A stretch of DNA of 64,000 nucleotides from Chloroflexota bacterium (GTDB lineage Bacteria > Chloroflexota > Dehalococcoidia > Lucifugimonadales > JADFKI01). The position numbers were made by a program, and so were the translations under genes. The stretch lies in assembly GCA_009840355.1 (NCBI GenBank), contig VXNZ01000021.1:1-64000 (forward strand), in the 5' to 3' direction. Of this stretch, positions 1 through 8,588 are shown piece by piece; position 1 is the first letter of the stretch; each line of letters starts with the position of its first letter. Under the pieces are notes generated by a model, which was given only the letters and a program-made list of their open reading frames with translations, had not been told where the DNA came from and ran no database searches.

Positions 1-54
1 CACCCCCACCCTAACCCTCCCCCGTCAAGGGGGAGGGGATTTGTGAAATCGTCT
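1..54. repeat. Dispersed repeat: GC hairpin plus MITE-like right end
   Basis: A perfect 9-bp hairpin (arms 15-23 and 29-37, loop GTCAA) is followed by TTGTGAAATCGTCT at 41-54. The last part matches the terminal sequence of the MITE-like element described at 12817-12977, so this looks like the right end of a related copy. The C/G-rich hairpin belongs to a second intergenic motif (runs of C or G around TTGA/TCAA) that recurs near 5520, 53412, 57950 and 59350. No coding potential is apparent. Confidence 0.6.
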
Positions 55-94
55 TATATCTTGTCCATCGATGTGAAATAAGGCGATGTGAATA

Positions 95-866
95 ATGTAC
101 GATCTGCATTCACATATTCTGCACGACACCGACGACGGCCCGACCTGCATCGAAGACGCCATTGAGATAGCGCGCATCGCCGCCGCGAACGGCACGCGCG
201 TTATGCTCGCCACGCCGCATCGCAAGGATGTAACCGAGCTGTCGTCCGTGCCGCGCCTCTACGAACTCGCCGCCGAACTGCAAGATTGCTTCGACGACGA
301 GGGCATACCGCTGTCGCTGTATGTGGGCATGGAAAATCACATGGATGAATCGCTGCCCGACGACTATGCCGACGGCAAGGCGATCACCATGAACGGCACG
401 CGCTACATCCTGGTGGAAATGCCGTTCTCCGGCACAATCGAAGAGCACGGCTACGCGGACGGGACGCTGCGAGACTTGCAAGCGCAAGGGCTGACTCCGG
501 TGCTCGCGCATCCGGAGCGCATCGAGTTGTTCATCCGCAAGCCCGCATTGCTGGAACGCTACATCGACGAGGGTATGCTCAGCCAGCTGACGCGGGGCAG
601 CCTGCTGGGGCACTATGGCGAAGAGATACGCCTGTTCTCGCTGGAACTGTTGCGCAACGGTGGCGCACATGCTCGCATCCGACACGCACTCCCCACGCCC
701 GCCGCGCACGCCAGAACTAGGTGAAGCACTGCAAATTATCGCCGCGATAGTGGGCGCAGGCAAGGCGCAAGCAATGGTCAACGAAGTCCCACGCGCCGTC
801 CTCTACGACCAGCCGCTCGACATCGCATCCCATCAACTTGGTAAGGTCGAGGCATTAGCGGGATAG
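95..866 (+). pseudogene. CpsB/YwqE-like PHP-domain tyrosine phosphatase, frameshifted
   Basis: The reading frame from 95 encodes a PHP-family metal-dependent phosphatase of the CpsB/CapC/YwqE type, which in other bacteria dephosphorylates capsule or exopolysaccharide tyrosine kinases. Visible metal-site motifs are DLHSH (residues 3-7), DDG, ATPHR, EMPF and LAHPER. The frame ends early at 724 in an unrelated tail. The missing C-terminus, with the conserved ASDTH motif followed by PRPPRTPELGEAL, is intact in another frame from about 660 to 866. The two pieces together give about 257 residues, the usual family size. One extra base (or two missing) near 657-662 accounts for the break. No capsule genes are nearby. 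A sequencing or assembly error cannot be excluded, so the gene may be intact in the organism. Confidence 0.75.
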
Positions 867-879
867 GCGGCCCGTTAAT

Positions 880-1284
880 CTACTCGTCGAGCCAGCCGAT
901 TATCTTCGTTGGCGTAATCGTCAGCAGGCAAAACTCCATCTCTTGCAGCGCCTGCCGAATGTAAATCTCGCCTTCTTCTTCGCCCTTATAGTGGATCGCC
1001 ATCGCGCGTACCTCGTCAGGGATGCCGTCGTTCGAGATTTTCGCCGTGCCGTTGACGATGACATAGCCATACGGCGCGTCCTGCTTGGACACCGCCATGG
1101 ACACGCGCGCGTCGTTGCGAATGTTGCGCACCTTGACCGCCGTCGTCTGCGTGAACACCTTCACCACATCGCCATCCCACCGAAACCAGACCGGCGCCAC
1201 ATGCGGCGAGCCGTCCGGGTTCACAGTCGCAAGGTCCGCAATCATCGGCAGCTTTAAGTATTCGTGAATCTGTTCCTGTGTCAT
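880..1284 (-). CDS. PPOX-family (pyridoxamine phosphate oxidase-like) flavin/F420 oxidoreductase
   Basis: A 134-residue single-domain split-barrel protein of the pyridoxamine 5'-phosphate oxidase-like class. Family hallmarks are the N-terminal ATVNPDGSPHVAPVWF strand pair, the V-x-N-I-R-N-D region after a K-V-R cofactor-phosphate contact, and YVIVNGTAKI. Members reduce substrates with F420H2 or FMN; the substrate cannot be told here. I chose ATG 1284, which has AGGA about 9 bases upstream and lies just past the tmk stop. The longer frame starting at 1338 would overlap tmk and adds a non-conserved tail. It is the last gene of a co-directional tmk cluster. Confidence 0.8.
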   Translation of the reverse strand: MTQEQIHEYLKLPMIADLATVNPDGSPHVAPVWFRWDGDVVKVFTQTTAVKVRNIRNDARVSMAVSKQDAPYGYVIVNGTAKISNDGIPDEVRAMAIHYKGEEEGEIYIRQALQEMEFCLLTITPTKIIGWLDE

Positions 1285-1319
1285 ATCGTATCCTGTCCTA
1301 TATTGTCCATCTTGTTGTA

Positions 1320-2057
1320 TTAAAAGAAGCGCCGGCAAAGTTCCGCCCAGATTATTTCGCTGACTCGCTCCTGCGGCTGCGTGGCGTCAATTATGCAGAA
1401 CCTGTCCGGCTCGCGCGCCGCCAATTCGCGGTAGCCCTGCCGCACGCGCTCGTGGAACTCCAGTGGTTCTTCCTCGAAGCGCGCGCCTTCCTGCGCTCTC
1501 GCCGCGCTCTCGTGCAGCACGCTGTCGTCCAAACGGAAGCCTAATTGCAGATTGCCGATGCGCGTCAGCCCGCTGACCGGCGGCAGGTCGAGCAGGAATG
1601 TCAGGTCGGGCATAATGCCCTGCGTGGCGAGCGCGTTCACCGCTTCGACCTGCGCCAACGGTATGCCACGCCCGTAGCCTTGATACGCCGTCGTGGAATC
1701 GACATACCTGTCCGCTATGATTATCATGTCGGGGATTGGCGTGTCGGGCTGTGCATCGGGCTGTTCGCCGCGCGGCATGTCCGGCTGCTCGGACGACAGC
1801 AGGGGTTGCAGCACCTTGAGCACAAGCTCCGCGCGCGCCGCTGAGAACAGCAGCAGTTCGGCGTGGTCGGACATATCTCCATCGCCGGGCAAGCCGCGCT
1901 TGAGTATGTCGCGCACTTGCCAGCCAAGCTCGGTGGTGCCCGGTTCGTGCACGAACTCCACGCCGATGCCGAGCGCAGTAAGCCTGTCGGTCAGGACTGA
2001 TGCCTGCGTCGATTTGCCGCTGCCCTCGCCGCCCTCGAACGATATGAACACCGCCAT
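1320..2057 (-). CDS. tmk: Thymidylate kinase
   Basis: dTMP kinase (dTMP + ATP to dTDP + ADP), cytosolic, needed for dTTP synthesis. The P-loop EGGEGSGKST is at residues 8-17, the EPGTTELG substrate loop near 38, DRY at 116-118 followed by S-x-x-A-Y-Q-G, and an arginine-containing lid region near residue 170. At 245 residues it is longer than the usual 205-215. The excess is mostly a Pro/Asp/Gln-rich stretch at about residues 89-110, just before DRY, that looks like a disordered insertion. It starts 5 bases after the stop of the upstream ATPase gene, so the two are probably co-transcribed. Confidence 0.93.
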   Translation of the reverse strand: MAVFISFEGGEGSGKSTQASVLTDRLTALGIGVEFVHEPGTTELGWQVRDILKRGLPGDGDMSDHAELLLFSAARAELVLKVLQPLLSSEQPDMPRGEQPDAQPDTPIPDMIIIADRYVDSTTAYQGYGRGIPLAQVEAVNALATQGIMPDLTFLLDLPPVSGLTRIGNLQLGFRLDDSVLHESAARAQEGARFEEEPLEFHERVRQGYRELAAREPDRFCIIDATQPQERVSEIIWAELCRRFF

Positions 2058-2062
2058 GCCGC

Positions 2063-3664
2063 CTACCGCCTGTACATCACCACATGGCGGTTAGGCTCGC
2101 GCCCTTCGCTGGACGAATAGACGCCGCGTTCGTTCGCGACCTTGTGCTGCAAATGGCGAACGAACGCCGCCTGCGGACTGAGCGTTACATGCTTGGTTTC
2201 GCCTTCTTCCAGCATCGACACGGCGCGCTCCGCCTCGTCGATGGCGTCGGAGTGTTCCATCTTGTGCTGCGCGTCCTGAGACTGCTTGCGCACTAGCGCC
2301 TGCACGAACTGCTGAATTTGCGCGAGAGTGTTCTTCCGCAGCACATACACGGGCTTGCCGCGCTGTTCTGCGAGCTGCAGCGCCTGCGTGCTGCGCCGGT
2401 AGTAGTTCTTCGTGGTGAGCAGCATATCCGCCTTGCCCAAGTCCGCGACAAGCTCGACGGGCGCGTTGAGGCTGCGAACGGCTTGCATCAGCTTGCCCTT
2501 GTTGATGCCATACGGCAATATGCTGACCGACTCGAGCGGCACTGCGTCCGGCTGTTCGTCCTGCGTTTGTATGCTCCAACCGCGTCGTGGCGTATCGCGG
2601 CGCGCGCTGCCGTTTTGGCTGCCACCATTGAACAACGCCGGCACTTTCGCCTCGGCGTGCGCGCGCTGCAGCCTGCCGAGTTCGTCAATCGTGCGCATCT
2701 GCGGCGCGATCGGCTGTCCGCGCAGCATCCTGTCCACGACATCGGACACATCTTCATGCACTACGACTTCGTTCCAGCCCTGTATTTCCACGAGAATGTC
2801 GAATGTGGGTGGCGCGCGCCGTTCGCGGACGGTCTTCTGCGTGCCGCGCCGCCGCGCCTCGATGTCGCCCAGCGTAACCGCTTCCACGCCGCCGACGAGA
2901 TCGGACAGCGTCGGGTTCATGATGAGGTTGTCGAGCGTATTGCCGTGCGCTGTGGCGACAAGCTGCACGCCGCGCTCTGCGATGGTGCGCGCCGCGTCCG
3001 CATCGTCGCCCGTGCCGATTTCATCGATGACGATGACTTCAGGCATGTGGTTTTCCACTGCTTCAATCATCACGGCGTGCTGAAGCGCGGGCAGGCGCAC
3101 TTGCATTCGCCGCGCTCTGCCGATGCCTGGATGGGGTATGTCGCCGTCGCCCGCGATTTCGTTAGAAGTGTCCACAATGATGACGCGCTTGAGGGCGTCG
3201 TCCGCAAGCACGCGGGCAATCTCGCGCAGCATGGTCGTTTTGCCCACGCCTGGCTTGCCGAGCAGAAGAACGCTCTTGCCGCTCAGCACCAGGTCTTCGA
3301 TGATGCGAATCGTGCCGTACACCGCCCTGCCCACGCGCAGAGTCAGTCCGACGACGCGGCCCGAACGGTTGCGAATGGCGGAAATGCGGTGCAGCGTGCG
3401 CTCTATGCCCGCGCGATTGTCCTCGCCGAAAGTGCTGACTCTATCGATTACAAAATCGATGTCCGATTGCGCAATCTCTTGGCTGGAAAGCACGAGGCTC
3501 TCGCTGAGAAAGCGCGCCTCCGGTTCCCTGCCGAGGTCGAGCACTACCTCCAGCAGTTCGTTCACATCTTCGCGCTCCAGCAGCAATTCTCGGATGTGCG
3601 GCGGAAGCGTATCGATCAGCGATTCAAGGTCCGCGTCCAACTGTGTTCTTAACAACTGAGTCAA
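2063..3664 (-). CDS. R3H-domain AAA ATPase (SpoIIIAA/Ycf45-like)
   Basis: A 533-residue protein with an AAA-type ATPase core and a nucleic-acid-binding C-terminus. The Walker A motif GKPGVGKTT is at about 136-144 and Walker B VIVIDEIGT at about 210-218, followed by a sensor-like ATAHGNTLDNL. A separate domain after about residue 370 (PYGINKGKL...VRSL) leads to the C-terminal R3H motif, in which Arg and His are three residues apart (VRHLQH), then GREPNR. This order is typical of the bacterial and plastid R3H-ATPase (Ycf45) family, whose role is poorly defined. The start is TTG at 3664, supported by GAGGAGG four bases upstream. It heads the cluster with tmk and the PPOX gene. Confidence 0.85.
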   Translation of the reverse strand: MTQLLRTQLDADLESLIDTLPPHIRELLLEREDVNELLEVVLDLGREPEARFLSESLVLSSQEIAQSDIDFVIDRVSTFGEDNRAGIERTLHRISAIRNRSGRVVGLTLRVGRAVYGTIRIIEDLVLSGKSVLLLGKPGVGKTTMLREIARVLADDALKRVIIVDTSNEIAGDGDIPHPGIGRARRMQVRLPALQHAVMIEAVENHMPEVIVIDEIGTGDDADAARTIAERGVQLVATAHGNTLDNLIMNPTLSDLVGGVEAVTLGDIEARRRGTQKTVRERRAPPTFDILVEIQGWNEVVVHEDVSDVVDRMLRGQPIAPQMRTIDELGRLQRAHAEAKVPALFNGGSQNGSARRDTPRRGWSIQTQDEQPDAVPLESVSILPYGINKGKLMQAVRSLNAPVELVADLGKADMLLTTKNYYRRSTQALQLAEQRGKPVYVLRKNTLAQIQQFVQALVRKQSQDAQHKMEHSDAIDEAERAVSMLEEGETKHVTLSPQAAFVRHLQHKVANERGVYSSSEGREPNRHVVMYRR

Positions 3665-3891
3665 GGAACCTCCTCAGTATCCGTCATCAACCTGCCAGCC
3701 GAATACATACACTTTATCATAGCATTGCAAATCGGCGTAAAGTAGAACCCTGCACAGCTAAGGCTGAGTATAATTGCCAAGATATGTGTCAAGATATGCC
3801 CCATCTCCATATCGGAGAGGGGTAGGAAGAGAGTAACGACCGATTTATTCCCAGAGCTATGACTAAGGCGTTAACGAACGCGCTAAATATG
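3665..3891. other. Intergenic leader region upstream of the R3H-ATPase gene
   Basis: An AT-richer stretch between the divergent tail of pdxT and the ATPase gene. On the minus strand TATGAT lies about 50 bases before the TTG start, near a TTGCAA, which is a plausible but not clear promoter. Around 3798-3822 there is an imperfect hairpin (CCCCATCTCC against GGAGAGGGG with one bulged A) of the same C/G-run type as the repeats elsewhere in the window. Confidence 0.35.
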
Positions 3892-4485
3892 CTAGGATCG
3901 CTGCTCGACCATGCGGGCGAATAGCTCGTGAATGCGTGAATCGTCAGTCAGTTCGGGATGGAATGAGGTCGCGAGCATACCGCCCTGGCGCACCGCTATG
4001 GGACGCCCGTCATCGAGAGCCGCCAGCACTTTAACCGACTCGCCCACGCTGTTCACCACCGGCGCGCGTATGAAAACGCAGTGGAAGGGCGCACCTTCGA
4101 TTTCCTCGAACTCGATGTCCGCCTCGAAGCTATCCACCTGGCGGCCAAAGGCATTGCGGCTAACTTCTATATCCATTAGGCGCAGCGGATCGGGACGCCT
4201 GTCCGTCAGCCTATCGGCGACGACAATCATGCCGGCGCAGGTGCCCCAGATTGCCATGCCCTCCCGCGACCTCTGCCGCAGCGAGTCGCGAAAGCCGTAC
4301 ATGTCAATTAACTGCACAATTGTCGTGCTCTCACCGCCGGGAATAATCAACCCGTCAATCTCGTCAAGTTGGTCAGGCAGCCGGATTTCGGGCGCGTCGA
4401 TACCCAGGCGGCGCAGCGCCTGTCTATGCTCCAGAAAGTCGCCTTGAACTGCTAATACGCCTATCCTGGGCGCGCCGCTCGACAA
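3892..4485 (-). CDS. pdxT: Pyridoxal 5'-phosphate synthase glutaminase subunit PdxT
   Basis: The glutamine amidotransferase of the DXP-independent vitamin B6 pathway; it hands ammonia to PdxS. The N-terminus reads IGVLAVQGDFLEH, the oxyanion/glutamine-binding motif PGGEST follows, the nucleophile is Cys 83 in WGTCAGM, and the His/Glu pair is in SFHPEL near the C-terminus. I place the start at TTG 4485, two bases downstream of the pdxS stop and about 8 bases after GAGG. This gives 197 residues, normal for PdxT. A longer frame from 4593 would overlap pdxS by 107 bases with a non-conserved leader. Confidence 0.92.
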   Translation of the reverse strand: MSSGAPRIGVLAVQGDFLEHRQALRRLGIDAPEIRLPDQLDEIDGLIIPGGESTTIVQLIDMYGFRDSLRQRSREGMAIWGTCAGMIVVADRLTDRRPDPLRLMDIEVSRNAFGRQVDSFEADIEFEEIEGAPFHCVFIRAPVVNSVGESVKVLAALDDGRPIAVRQGGMLATSFHPELTDDSRIHELFARMVEQRS

Positions 4486-4486
4486 G

Positions 4487-5386
4487 TTACCAGCCTCGTA
4501 CCGCAAGCTGCTCCTCTTCGGGCATACTCCGCACGTCCAGTCCCGGCATCGCCGCTCCCAAGCCCTTCGATATGTCAGCGAGGATTCCAGCATCGTTGTA
4601 GTGCGTGGTGGCTCTCACGATGGCTTCCGCCATAATCTCCGGATACTCGGACTTGAATATGCCGGAACCCACGAACACGCCGTCAACGCCGAGCTGCATC
4701 ATTAGGGCGGCGTCCGCGGGTGTTGCGATGCCACCGGCTGCAAAGTTGACCACGGGCATGTCGCCGGTATCGTGTATCTGCCGCACCAGTTCGTATGGAG
4801 CGCGAAGGTCTCTCGCCGTCGCCATGAGTTCATCGTCCGTCATATTCTGGATTCGCCGCATCTCGCCGATGACCTTGCGCGCATGGCGAACCGCCTCGAC
4901 GATGTTTCCGGTGCCCGCTTCTCCTTTGGTGCGAATCATCGCAGCGCCCTCGCCGATCCGTCGCAGCGCCTCGCCAAGATCGCGGCAGCCGCAAACAAAC
5001 GGCACTTTGAAGTCGTGCTTATTGATGTGGTTGTTCTCGTCTGCGGGCGTCAACACTTCGGACTCGTCTATGTAGTCCACGCCCATCGCTTCAAGGATCT
5101 GAGCCTCCACGAAATGCCCTATGCGTGCCTTCGCCATCACCGGAATCGTAACCGCGTCTATTATCTCCGCTATCATCGCGGGATCGGACATGCGCGCCAC
5201 GCCACCGGCTTTGCGAATGTCCGAGGGAACGCGTTCCAGTGCCATTACCGCAACTGCCCCGGCGTCCTCCGCAATCTTCGCGTGCTCCGGCGTAACGACA
5301 TCCATTATCACGCCGCCCTTCAACATCTGCGCCAGCCCTGATTTCACTAAGAATGTACCAGTCTCGGCGACCATATCAACTGCCAT
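4487..5386 (-). CDS. pdxS: Pyridoxal 5'-phosphate synthase subunit PdxS
   Basis: A (beta/alpha)8 lyase that builds pyridoxal 5'-phosphate from ribose 5-phosphate, glyceraldehyde 3-phosphate and ammonia. Nearly all conserved blocks are readable: [10 protein letters not shown] with the second-site region, [43 protein letters not shown] and [20 protein letters not shown]. Length 299 residues is typical. A strong Shine-Dalgarno (GGGGAGGG) lies just upstream and a sigma-70-like promoter sits at 5419-5447. pdxT follows directly, so the two form one transcription unit producing the 12+12 synthase. Confidence 0.96.
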   Translation of the reverse strand: MAVDMVAETGTFLVKSGLAQMLKGGVIMDVVTPEHAKIAEDAGAVAVMALERVPSDIRKAGGVARMSDPAMIAEIIDAVTIPVMAKARIGHFVEAQILEAMGVDYIDESEVLTPADENNHINKHDFKVPFVCGCRDLGEALRRIGEGAAMIRTKGEAGTGNIVEAVRHARKVIGEMRRIQNMTDDELMATARDLRAPYELVRQIHDTGDMPVVNFAAGGIATPADAALMMQLGVDGVFVGSGIFKSEYPEIMAEAIVRATTHYNDAGILADISKGLGAAMPGLDVRSMPEEEQLAVRGW

Positions 5387-5418
5387 CGTACCCTCCCCTT
5401 ATATTTTGGATTTAGTCA

Positions 5419-5447
5419 AGTATAGCCGACCGATACAGGCTTCTCAA
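5419..5447 (-). promoter_or_regulatory. Sigma-70-like promoter of pdxST
   Basis: Reading the minus strand, TTGAGA (5447-5442) and TATACT (5424-5419) are separated by exactly 17 bases. The predicted start of transcription leaves a short leader of about 25 bases before the pdxS ATG. No riboswitch-sized leader is present. Confidence 0.65.
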
Positions 5448-5646
5448 TGAGATAATCCCGCCCGAAAGGGACTCGTGGTTATATCAGACGCAGCTGCGTG
5501 TTCTTTACGGGTGCCAAAAGTCCCTTTGGCAATGAAGGGGGAAGGTTAGAACCTGCACCTGCATAGGCAATGCAAGTCAGGTTGTCGTATGCTGGCGCTC
5601 TGTTGTAAATTGTTAGGACTGCTTAATTCACAAGGCGGTTAACGGA
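5448..5646. other. Intergenic region with repeat debris
   Basis: A non-coding stretch containing a copy of the C/G-run repeat (AGTCCCTTTGGCAATGAAGG then GGGAAGGTTAGAACCTGC, about 5510-5552). The same motif is seen at 53405-53455 and in degraded form at 59345-59375. No further gene is evident. Confidence 0.5.
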
Positions 5647-5841
5647 ATGACGCATATAGCAATGTGCAATACGAAGTGCAGGGACAAGGCGCTCGCCAGC
5701 GGTACGCCGCAGCGCCGCAGCACATTCGTCGAAGTGGAACCGCTGCTGTCGCGCCCATCATCCAACGGCACAGGCTACTACCTCCGCTTGAAATGCCAGG
5801 GATGCGGAGAACTCCAATGGATTCTCTTCGCGGGGAGATGA
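5647..5841 (+). CDS. Possible small cysteine-pair protein
   Basis: A 64-residue frame that I do not recognise. It has a C-x3-C pair near the N-terminus (MCNTKC) and a C-x2-C pair near the C-terminus (KCQGCG), the spacing expected of a small zinc-ribbon protein. AAGGCGG lies about 9 bases before the ATG. The middle is Ser/Arg-rich and gives no fold clue. It converges on modC. It could be a real small metal-binding protein or chance; only conservation in related genomes would settle it. Confidence 0.3.
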   Translation: MTHIAMCNTKCRDKALASGTPQRRSTFVEVEPLLSRPSSNGTGYYLRLKCQGCGELQWILFAGR

Positions 5842-5878
5842 CGATAGATTCTTCCGCCCTGTCATCCTGCGTATCCCG

Positions 5879-6985
5879 TCAACCCCCGCCACCTTCTAGC
5901 GGCAGCACGCTGTTCGCCTTGATTATCAGATATATCTCCGTGCCATCGCGCAGTTCCAGCGCGCGCAGCGAATTCGGCGTAATTTCCACCACAACAGGCA
6001 CAACATCACTCACGCCAATGTCCGCATATAGCAGCACGCGAGAATCGACTATGTGAATCTGCAACACCGTTGCGCGGATGGCGTTGCGCGCGCTGGTCTG
6101 CGGCGGTATCTGCCGCGATACGATGATGTCGCCGGCGCGGATGGACACCGTGAGCGCATCGCCTTCGCCGCGCCGCACGCCTGCCGCAATCACGCGCGCA
6201 TCACCGATTTCCAGTTCCGCGATGTCCTCGTCGTCATGGCGTTGTGCCACCTTCGTCTCAAGCAGGTTTTCCAGCGTGTCGAACTGCGCGAATGCGGACA
6301 CTTCCGGCATCACTAGCGTCTCAGTCGCGCTGCCGTATGCGACTGCCCTGCCGTCTCGCAGCGCCAGCGCGTTGTCGGCGAGCGCCATCACTTCTGATAT
6401 GGAGTGCGAGACATAGACCATCGGCGTGCCAAGTTCGCGGCGGATGCGCTTTAGATAGCCGAGTATCACACCGCGTAGCCCGCCGTCGAGCGAGGCAAGC
6501 GGCTCGTCCAATAGCAGCAGACGCGGCGATGTGGCGAGCGCCCGTGCCAGCGCAACCCGCTGACGTTCGCCGCCGGACAAATTGCCCACGCCGCGATCCA
6601 TCAGCCGTTCCAACTGCAGCAATTCGACCAGATGCGACGGCTCTATGCGCCTGTTCGCTCGCGCGGTCAGCTTGTAGCCGTAGTGAATGTTGTCCGCGAC
6701 GCTCATGTGCGGGAACAGCGCCGAATCCTGAAACACATACCCGAACCGCCGCTTTTCCGGAGGCGCATAAACGCCTTCGCCGGACGAGTACAGCACATCG
6801 CCATCAAATGCGATATGCCCGTCGTCGGGACGCACCAGCCCTGCGATCGAGTTCAGCAGTGTGGACTTGCCGCTGCCCGACGGCCCAAATATCGCCGTAA
6901 TGCCATCGCCAAACCGAGCTTCGCATTGCAACGAAAAGCCGGCAAAACTCTTGCTTATCTTTAAGTCCAGCAGCGAATCAGACAT
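5879..6985 (-). CDS. modC: Molybdate ABC transporter ATP-binding protein ModC
   Basis: ATPase of the molybdate importer (also accepts tungstate in some systems). The Walker A motif GPSGSGKS is at residues 34-41, Q-loop YVFQDSALFPHMSV, signature LSGGERQRVALARAL, Walker B LLLLDEPLASLD and the H-loop YVSHS. After about residue 290 there is a Mop/TOBE molybdate-binding domain (SARNAIRATVLQI...VVPVVVEIT), which separates ModC from generic CysA-type ATPases. Length 368 is typical. It is the last gene of modA-modB-modC, about 50 bases after modB; the spacer carries one copy of the CCTGTCCATCGATG repeat. Confidence 0.92.
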   Translation of the reverse strand: MSDSLLDLKISKSFAGFSLQCEARFGDGITAIFGPSGSGKSTLLNSIAGLVRPDDGHIAFDGDVLYSSGEGVYAPPEKRRFGYVFQDSALFPHMSVADNIHYGYKLTARANRRIEPSHLVELLQLERLMDRGVGNLSGGERQRVALARALATSPRLLLLDEPLASLDGGLRGVILGYLKRIRRELGTPMVYVSHSISEVMALADNALALRDGRAVAYGSATETLVMPEVSAFAQFDTLENLLETKVAQRHDDEDIAELEIGDARVIAAGVRRGEGDALTVSIRAGDIIVSRQIPPQTSARNAIRATVLQIHIVDSRVLLYADIGVSDVVPVVVEITPNSLRALELRDGTEIYLIIKANSVLPLEGGGG

Positions 6986-7036
6986 AAGCCACCATTAAAT
7001 TATCGCTGTCCATTCCGCCTATCCTGTCCATCGATG

Positions 7037-7708
7037 TCAATTCCGGTTCTTCGCCGCCCTGTCCAACAGCCAGTTGTGTGCCAGCAGCGTAACGACCGCC
7101 AGTCCGACCGACACCGCAATCAGCCGCATCGTCATCGCGTCGTCGCCGAGCAGCACTTCGGAGTATATGGCGAGCGGCAGCGTCTGCGTCTTGCCGGGGA
7201 TGTTGCCCGCGACGATGATTGTTGCGCCGAACTCGCTGATGGCGCGCACGAATCCGAGCAGCACGCCCGCTAATATGCCGCGATACGCGAGCGGCACGGT
7301 GATTGTGAAGAAGACGCGAATCGCGCTCGCACCAAGACTGCGTGCCGCCATCTCAAGGTGTTCGTCCACGCCGCCCATCGCGACCATCACGGCGCGCGCC
7401 ATCAGCGGAAACGACACGACCGCGGCGGCGAGCGCGGCGGCGAACCATGTGAATACCAACTCCACGCCAAGCGCGTCTTGCAGCAGTCCGCCTATCGGTC
7501 CGCGATTGCCCAGCAGCAGCAGCAGCGCGTAGCCCACGACGACCGGCGGCACGGCGAGCGGCAACGACACCAGCGCGTCGAACACCAGCCGGCCGGGTAT
7601 GCGGCGCTTCACGATTAGCCAACTCACGCCCAGCGCAAGCGGCAGATTGATCGCCGTCCCCACCACCGCAATCTGCACTGTCAGCCCCAGAATACCTAGC
7701 AGTTCCAA
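7037..7708 (-). CDS. modB: Molybdate ABC transporter permease ModB
   Basis: Inner-membrane channel of the molybdate importer, 223 residues with about five hydrophobic helices. The ATPase-docking EAA loop is clear: EMAARSLGASAIRVFFTITVP, followed by the G-x4-A-x8-EFG block (LLGFVRAISEFGATIIVAG). PLAVPPVVVGYALLLLLG near the N-terminus is also characteristic of ModB. It lies between modA and modC on the same strand, and the 45-base gap to modA holds a degenerate copy of the intergenic CCTGTACATC repeat. Confidence 0.93.
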   Translation of the reverse strand: MELLGILGLTVQIAVVGTAINLPLALGVSWLIVKRRIPGRLVFDALVSLPLAVPPVVVGYALLLLLGNRGPIGGLLQDALGVELVFTWFAAALAAAVVSFPLMARAVMVAMGGVDEHLEMAARSLGASAIRVFFTITVPLAYRGILAGVLLGFVRAISEFGATIIVAGNIPGKTQTLPLAIYSEVLLGDDAMTMRLIAVSVGLAVVTLLAHNWLLDRAAKNRN

Positions 7709-7753
7709 TCGGCTATCCCGTCAATCCTGTACATCCATGTTTGTTCAGGTTCT

Positions 7754-8533
7754 CTACTCGAGTGGCGTGAACCCGTGCAAGCGGAATATCTCACGCGCGG
7801 AATCGCTCTGCAGGAACTCCAGCAGAGCCTTGCCGCCATCGGCGTTGTCCGCGCCTTCGATTACTGCCGCCGGATATACCACATCGGGATACGCATCAAG
7901 CGGCACGATGTCTTGAATTGTGACGGTATTGGATGTGGCGGCGTCGGTCTGGTACAGGAATCCGCCGTCAGCGTTGCCGCTCTCGACATATTCCAGCGTG
8001 GCGCGCACATCGTTGGCGAATACGATGCTAGGCAGTAAACGCTCCCATAGCCCCAGATTTTGCAGCGCGGTTCTGGTGTAATTGCCGGCAGGCGCAATCT
8101 CAGGGTCGGGCATTGCGATGCGATTCAAACCGCTGTCCGCAAGCGCGTCGATGCTGCCGAAATTCGGCGCGTCCGTGCCGGTGATGAGCACGATTTTGTT
8201 CGACAGCAGGCGCACCACGCCATCTTGCGCGACTTGCCCGCCATCTTGCAGCAAGTCCATCGGCGGCTGACCGGCGGCGAAGTACAGGTCCGGATTCGCG
8301 CCGCGTACTATCTGCTGTGCCAGGGCGCGCGATGGCCCAAAGCTGATTTCGATATTCGTGCCGCTTGTCGCCTCGTACTCGGCGGCGACTTCGGTCATCG
8401 CGTCCGTTAGGCTTGTGGCGGCGAATACGAGCAGCGTATCGTCGTCCGCGCCGCCGGCGCAGGACGCGAGCATCAGCGCAAGCGGCAACACGGCGAGCGG
8501 CAAAATGACACGGGAAGAGAAAAGGCTTAACAT
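7754..8533 (-). CDS. modA: Molybdate-binding lipoprotein ModA
   Basis: Extracytoplasmic solute-binding protein that captures molybdate for ModBC. From ATG 8533 the protein is 259 residues with a lipoprotein signal: a hydrophobic stretch ends in the lipobox LASC with Cys 25. The mature part starts VFAATSLTDAMTEVA, the ModA signature, followed by FGPSRALAQQI and GANPDLYFAA for oxyanion binding. Longer in-frame starts up to 8710 add an implausible Cys-rich leader and run into the divergent TPR gene. No Shine-Dalgarno is obvious at 8533 and the space to the divergent gene is only 55 bases, so the mRNA may be short-leadered or leaderless. Confidence 0.88.
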   Translation of the reverse strand: MLSLFSSRVILPLAVLPLALMLASCAGGADDDTLLVFAATSLTDAMTEVAAEYEATSGTNIEISFGPSRALAQQIVRGANPDLYFAAGQPPMDLLQDGGQVAQDGVVRLLSNKIVLITGTDAPNFGSIDALADSGLNRIAMPDPEIAPAGNYTRTALQNLGLWERLLPSIVFANDVRATLEYVESGNADGGFLYQTDAATSNTVTIQDIVPLDAYPDVVYPAAVIEGADNADGGKALLEFLQSDSAREIFRLHGFTPLE

Positions 8534-8588
8534 GAAAGGGCAGTACAGAGTGGCAGAGTCAACAGGATGGATATAAGGATATTTTATC

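Noticed and set aside
2318-3652. A 444-codon open frame on the plus strand opposite the R3H-ATPase gene
   Set aside because: It is antisense to a gene with clear Walker and R3H motifs, is Arg/His/Ala-rich in the manner of reverse frames in GC-rich DNA, and has no recognisable domain.
8534-8588. Molybdenum-cofactor riboswitch upstream of modA
   Set aside because: Only 55 bases separate modA from the divergent TPR gene, too little for that RNA.
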